NCBI GenBank assembly: GCA_035943635.1
Contig: DASZBX010000007.1
Span: 80,389-144,388, forward strand
From: DASZBX01 sp035943635
GTDB lineage: Bacteria; Actinomycetota; Actinomycetes; Streptomycetales; Catenulisporaceae
Direction of reading: 5' to 3'
DNA length: 64,000 nucleotides
Position numbers and translations under genes: made by a program
Part shown: positions 60,370-64,000 of the stretch, piece after piece
Layout: each line of letters begins with the position of its first letter
How positions within the stretch are numbered: the stretch's first letter is position 1
The notes under the pieces: generated by a model
What the model was told of the DNA's origin: nothing
What the model saw: the letters and a program-made list of their open reading frames with translations, nothing else
Databases searched by the model: none

Positions 60370-61947
60370 ATGAATGGCGTCATGGCACAGTCCGGGCAGC
60401 CACCGACCTCCCTCTCCGCCGGCGAATCCCGCATCCTCGCGCCGTACACGGTCACCGACCAGGACGCCACCCGCTACCTGTGCTCCGCCGCCCACCTCGA
60501 CCAGGATTTCACCCGCAGCGTCGTGCGCGAGGTCCTCGTCGCCGAACACCGCCTGCCGATCCCGGTGCCGGGGGTGGACCTGTCCGCGGTGATCAGGCAC
60601 TGTCTGGCCGCACGTGCGCGGTTGTTGTACCGCGACTGCACGTTGGTGGCCGTGCTCCTGGTCGCCGTAGGTCTAGCCGGTTGGGCTACCGCGGCGTGGT
60701 ACACGTGGCTGGCCGGGCTCTGGCTGGCCCTGCGCGCGGCCCGCACCGGCAGCGCCCGCAACGCGGCGATGTTCGGCGTGGTGATGTGGGTGCTCGTCGC
60801 GGCCGTGGTACTGGCGTTGGCGCTGACCCGGGCGGACCCGTTCGGCCTGCGCGCCGCCCTGCACATCGCCGAGCCCACCGACACCGACGTGGCGTGCTGG
60901 CTCGGCGCGCCGATCCTGGCGATCATCTGCTGCTGGGCCGTGGTGGTGGCCACCGAGATCGCCACCTCGATCACCCTGGCCGAGAGGCTGGCCCGCGGCC
61001 GGTTCACCCCGAGCCGGTGGCTCTCGCCCGAACCGGCCTGGGCCCAGCACGCCCTGGCCGTCCTCGGCGAACGCCTGGCCGACGGCCGACTGGACCGGCA
61101 CCCGGTAGCCGACCCGTCGGCCCCGTTCGTCGGCTCGGGCCGCGCGGCGCTGCGCAAGCGCTGGCTGATCGATCTGGGACCGGCCGGGTCGCGGTCGGCG
61201 CCGTTCGACACGGGCGATCTGCTCGACCGGATCTGCGAGAGCCTGGCCGACGGTGAGGATTCGCTCGATCTGATTACCGGGTCGTCCGCCCGGGTGAACA
61301 TCGACTCGTGCGCGATATCGACCGGTGCGGCCCTGGCGACGTCTGCCGGGCATGAGCACGAGGAGGGCCGCCCGGCCCACACGCTCGGCCGCGGGGGCGA
61401 GATACGGCTCATCCCGGACCCGCCCTCGGCGTTCCAGCACACCGGGGGTGCGCGCGCTGCTCGCCCGTTCCGCCGGATCCGGATCTGCGGCGACCCGGCC
61501 GGGTTGGTGGTGACCGGGTTCTTGTCCGCCAGTTCGGGGGCTGGGGTGTTGCAGGTGGAGCTGTACGGCCACGTCCTGGGCCCGATCGCCGCCCGCTACC
61601 GCAAGGCCGACCGCAGTTCCGGCTTCGGCTGGGCCACGGCGGCCGGGTGCGTCGCCCGGGGGACCAGCCGGCTGCCGTACCTGGCGTTCACGGCGCCGAG
61701 GTCGGTCTGCCGCACCGCCGCCGACCCGCTGCTGCGGCGGAGGCACCGGGCCACGTTGGTCCGCGCCGCACAGGCCGGGCTGAGCGTGGACGCGGGGGCG
61801 CGGTTCAGCGTCCGCGAGGCGGCCGCAGCCCCCGTCGGCGCGGACCGCTTCGCCGACGAGGACGCGAATTTGTACCTGGCTTTTATTGAGCGCCGGGTGC
61901 GGGAGGAACTGCGGCCGCTGCTGCCGTCCGCGCCGGCTGAGTTCTGA
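60370..61947 (+). CDS. Membrane protein of unknown function
   Basis: 525 residues from ATG 60370; ATG 60382 is possible. I do not recognise the family. A soluble N-terminus (~90 residues, with ESRILAPYTVTDQDATRYLC) precedes three or four hydrophobic segments between residues ~95 and 210, then a long soluble C-terminal part with no enzymatic motif. The final 22 codons overlap the convergent transporter gene. Weakly similar large membrane proteins of unknown role are common in streptomycetes. Confidence 0.7.
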   Translation: MNGVMAQSGQPPTSLSAGESRILAPYTVTDQDATRYLCSAAHLDQDFTRSVVREVLVAEHRLPIPVPGVDLSAVIRHCLAARARLLYRDCTLVAVLLVAVGLAGWATAAWYTWLAGLWLALRAARTGSARNAAMFGVVMWVLVAAVVLALALTRADPFGLRAALHIAEPTDTDVACWLGAPILAIICCWAVVVATEIATSITLAERLARGRFTPSRWLSPEPAWAQHALAVLGERLADGRLDRHPVADPSAPFVGSGRAALRKRWLIDLGPAGSRSAPFDTGDLLDRICESLADGEDSLDLITGSSARVNIDSCAISTGAALATSAGHEHEEGRPAHTLGRGGEIRLIPDPPSAFQHTGGARAARPFRRIRICGDPAGLVVTGFLSASSGAGVLQVELYGHVLGPIAARYRKADRSSGFGWATAAGCVARGTSRLPYLAFTAPRSVCRTAADPLLRRRHRATLVRAAQAGLSVDAGARFSVREAAAAPVGADRFADEDANLYLAFIERRVREELRPLLPSAPAEF

Positions 61948-62941
61948 GGCGAGCCGGGACGCAGAGGGTGAGCAACGCGGCGCCGAGCAGTCCCAGGCCG
62001 ATCCATGCCAGCAGGGTCAGGCGCTCGCCGCGTATTGCAACGCCCATCAGCGCGCCGACTGCTCCCTCGGCGAGGGTGAGCGTGGTGGCGATTGCTGCTG
62101 AGGTGTGACGCAGGGCCCTGCCGAAGAGTGTGTAGCACAGGCAGTTGGATATCAGGCCGAGGAAGAGTGCCGCGCCGAGTCCGTGCGTGCTAGACAACCA
62201 GCCGACGCCGGTCACGGCCAGGATCGGCACTGATAGCAGCGCTGCGCCACCGAACATCGCGCCCATCACGTCTGCTGACGCGTTCCCGGCGCCGATCAGC
62301 CGCCCGGCTACGGTTGATGTCACTGCGTATGCAAGGCCCGGGATGAGGGCCAGGATCACGCCGAGCGCCTGCGAGTGCGACCCCGCGCCGAGCCCGGCGC
62401 CCGTGCCGTGGCCGATGATCAGCAGAGTGCATCCGATCACGGCGATGGGCGCGCAGCACAGCCAGCGGAATGGCAGCCGCGCGTGGTCGATCGTGCGGGA
62501 GAGCAGCCCGGCGAACAGTGGCGCGCTGCCCAGGGCGATGACCGTGGCCTCCGCGACGCCGATCTGCCGGATTGCGGGGTAGAAGAACTGCTGGTAAGCG
62601 AGCACGGTCAACGTGCCGAGGGTCAGCAGGAGACGTGAGTACCGGTCTCGGGTTCGCAGCAGACGCCGGGCGCCGGGTGTAAAGCCGAGCATCAGGCCGC
62701 CACCCAGCAGCATCCCGGCCGCGGCCAGGGCGCTGGTTGAGGCGCGGGCTGGGGCCAATGTGGAGACCAGGCCGCCGAGGCCCCAGAGGGTGGACACCAG
62801 CAGCAACGGCAACGCGCCGTGGCGCACGTCGATCGCATGCCTAGTGGCAGTGCCGGATCTGGTATCGGCATGGGCAGGATCGGGTGCAGGCGCGGGCGCG
62901 AGAACGGAAGCGGGGTCGGGTATCGAAATGTTCGAAGACAT
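61883..62941 (-). CDS. EamA/DMT-superfamily transporter
   Basis: 352 residues from ATG 62941; a GTG at 62953 would add four, and neither has a clear ribosome-binding site. After a Pro/Ala/Asp-rich ~45-residue start there are ten hydrophobic segments in two five-helix repeats (LLLVSTLWGLGGLVSTLAP opens the first; VILALIPGLAYAVTSTVAG the second). AIATTLTLAEGAVGALMGV near the end is typical of EamA proteins. It exports metabolites such as amino acids or nucleosides; substrate unknown. Its 3' end overlaps the convergent membrane-protein gene by 65 bases. Confidence 0.88.
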   Translation of the reverse strand: MSSNISIPDPASVLAPAPAPDPAHADTRSGTATRHAIDVRHGALPLLLVSTLWGLGGLVSTLAPARASTSALAAAGMLLGGGLMLGFTPGARRLLRTRDRYSRLLLTLGTLTVLAYQQFFYPAIRQIGVAEATVIALGSAPLFAGLLSRTIDHARLPFRWLCCAPIAVIGCTLLIIGHGTGAGLGAGSHSQALGVILALIPGLAYAVTSTVAGRLIGAGNASADVMGAMFGGAALLSVPILAVTGVGWLSSTHGLGAALFLGLISNCLCYTLFGRALRHTSAAIATTLTLAEGAVGALMGVAIRGERLTLLAWIGLGLLGAALLTLCVPARLRTQPARTAAAAAVPPAPGAQ

Positions 62942-63258
62942 AGCTGAACGCACCTAGGGAGATCGGTCCGGGAGATTGACGGACTTCTGGCGCGCAGCCG
63001 GGGACGATGCCGTCTCGCCGACACTGAGGCTGGGACGGGATCAAGCAGCATCTGGGCAGGTTCTGGGCAGCCGAAACCGCTCAGGCGGCAACCGGACCGT
63101 TCACGGTCAGGGCCGCCTCTGCGCGCCGATCAGGCGCGCGGCGGGGAGAGTTCGATCCGACCCAAGGTGTGCATGAGCGTGAGCATAGCGCATGGTGTTG
63201 TCGGCGGCGAAGGGCTTTCGGGCTGGTGCGGTGGTGCGGTGGTGCGGTGGTGCAGTGG
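62942..63258. other. 317-base intergenic region
   Basis: No gene is convincing. It ends with four tandem copies of an 8-bp unit at 63225-63256. Confidence 0.4.
63225..63256 (+). repeat. Four tandem 8-bp repeats
   Basis: GGTGCGGT three times, then GGTGCAGT. It lies directly after the stop of a frameshifted relic on the opposite strand. Confidence 0.8.
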
Positions 63259-63607
63259 TTAGGGGCGCTGTGATCTGTCGACGGACTGGTGCATGACGAA
63301 TTCGCCGATGACCGTCTCGCCGTCTGATTCGTACACGGGAACGACCTTTGGGCCCTGGCCTGTTCGGGCTGCCTGTAGAGCCACTGCTTCTTGCGGGCTC
63401 TTGGGCGTTTGGGGGGGCGCATGTCTTCGCGTTTGGCGTATCCGGTTTTTCCGTTGGTCGCGTAGACGAGGACTAGGTCGGGACCGGTGTCTGGGGTGGG
63501 GGCGTTCGCGAGGGAGCCGTAAGTCAGGCCACTGGCGTTGCGGGGTCTTGCGGGGTGGGGAGTTTTGGTGGGGTCGGGGTTGGCGGGGTGCTTTCTGCGG
63601 GTGGCAT
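63259..63607 (-). pseudogene. Frameshifted remnant of a small actinobacterial protein
   Basis: Three consecutive frames together make sense. MPPAESTPPTPTPPKLPTP comes first, then SGLTYGSLANAPTPDTGPDL with LVYATNGKTGYAKREDM, then EAVALQAARTGQGPK and VVPVYESDGETVIGEFVMHQ to a TAA at 63259-63261. The block YGS..EPDL..ATNGK.GY followed by VPVYESDGKTVIGEF is one I associate with short conserved actinobacterial proteins of unknown function. At least two frameshifts (near 63540 and 63400) break it, and no signal peptide remains. I cannot exclude one sequencing error, but two are less likely. Confidence 0.6.
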
Positions 63608-63678
63608 GGAGTTCGGCTCCTGAGTTTTGCCTAGGGGTAGGTGCTTCGCCTTGGGGTTGGTCAGGATGTTGGCTATCA

Positions 63679-63722
63679 GTTTACTGCTGTGCCTCCGGCG
63701 GGCCAGGAACCCCCAAGGATCC
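63679..63722 (+). repeat. 44-bp dispersed repeat, copy B
   Basis: It differs from copy A (19125-19168) at two positions. It lies 72 bases upstream of the frameshifted relic and 40 bases before the long palindrome. Confidence 0.8.
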
Positions 63723-63762
63723 TCATGGATCAGTCTTTTTGGGTGGTGGGTTACTTTTTGGG

Positions 63763-63957
63763 TGTGTCGGATCGGGATCCTCGGTGGCCCAGGCGGCCCG
63801 GAGCCTGCCACACCGGACAGGCCCTATCAACTCCCGGGCCAGGTACTTTGGGAGATCTGCTCGCGGTGGTTGTGGGTTGGGTGCGGGAGTTGACAGGACC
63901 TGTCCGGCGTGGCTGTCTTCGTTCCGCCTGGGCCACCGAGGATCCCGATCCGACACA
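63763..63957. repeat. 195-bp near-perfect palindrome with 34-bp perfect terminal inverted repeats
   Basis: Arms 63763-63796 and 63924-63957 are perfect reverse complements. Pairing continues inward in the same register to 63836/63884: 66 of 74 positions are Watson-Crick, with no bulges, around a 47-base loop (63837-63883). Three of the eight exceptions (63812, 63822, 63826) would be G-U pairs in minus-strand RNA. The ends read TGTGTC and GACACA. No flanking target-site duplication is obvious and no protein is encoded. Candidate MITE, structured RNA or other palindromic element. Confidence 0.85.
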
Positions 63958-64000
63958 GCCCCAGCTTTGCGCGAGAGTCGCGCAGACCCCTTCAACCACC

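Larger units (their letters stand above)
63608..64000. other. 393 bases without a gene, holding the repeat copy B and a long palindrome
   Basis: All frames here are low complexity or overlap the structured repeats at 63679-63722 and 63763-63957. Base use is less GC-rich than the genome. The sequence runs off the window. Confidence 0.6.

Noticed and set aside
1..64000. CRISPR arrays, tRNA or rRNA genes, complete insertion sequences.
   Set aside because: No regularly spaced repeats, cloverleaf patterns, rRNA segments or transposase genes were seen.

Overview
The window is a single chromosomal segment of a very GC-rich actinomycete. Supporting signs are strongly GC-biased third codon positions, frequent GTG and TTG starts, a PknG-type kinase, RbpA, a SpoIIE-type phosphatase, a DasR-like operator pair on a chitinase, and split Lnt/polyprenol-mannose synthase genes. 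It looks like a Streptomyces or Catenulispora relative; the order is inference only. Most of it is conserved core or semi-core sequence. The accessory or degraded parts are about 16.2-19.3 kb, 42.5-43.1 kb and 63.2-64.0 kb.

Layout. 1-9.8 kb (+): a signalling operon of GlnX-like membrane sensor, GlnH-like lipoprotein, an unrecognised helical protein, PknG-like kinase, PP2C phosphatase, VWA protein and FHA protein; kinase, phosphatase and FHA protein share a YCDTCG zinc-ribbon tag. 10-15.7 kb: GNAT acetyltransferase, a PAS-GAF-SpoIIE-HATPase protein and an HTH/TPR regulator. 16-19.1 kb: a secreted TNT-domain protein and an AftB/ZomB-like membrane glycosyltransferase in lower-GC3 sequence. 19.4-26.3 kb: Xaa-Pro aminopeptidase, pterin dehydratase, multidomain chitinase, a small membrane protein, a Clp_N fragment and a secreted serine protease.

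26.3-37.7 kb (-): the hopanoid locus, in two blocks. The first is class-III aminotransferase (HpnO-like) then hpnC. The second is hpnD, hpnE, a polyprenyl diphosphate synthase, squalene-hopene cyclase, an HpnG-IspH fusion and hpnH. Together they make isoprenoid precursor, convert C15 units to squalene, cyclise it to hopene and add and trim the ribosyl side chain; the aminotransferase would yield aminohopanetriol.

37.8-44.2 kb: PDZ-less HtrA protease, acyl-CoA dehydrogenase, TerC/DUF475 membrane protein, a chimeric pseudogene made of hydrolase and alcohol dehydrogenase pieces, and a degenerate tyrosine-recombinase-like protein. 44.2-50 kb: a large TPR protein and an Hsp90-family protein (-), divergent from an Lrp/AsnC regulator (+). 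50.1-56 kb (+): amidohydrolase, apolipoprotein N-acyltransferase, polyprenol-phosphate mannose synthase, M20 peptidase. 56-59 kb (-): a three-gene ABC-2 exporter behind a promoter with tandem operator-like repeats. 59.5-63 kb: RbpA with a long basic tail behind a SigR-type promoter, an unrecognised membrane protein and a DMT transporter. 63.2-64 kb: a frameshifted gene relic, a second copy of a 44-bp dispersed repeat, and a 195-bp near-perfect palindrome, which is the most unusual structure in the window.
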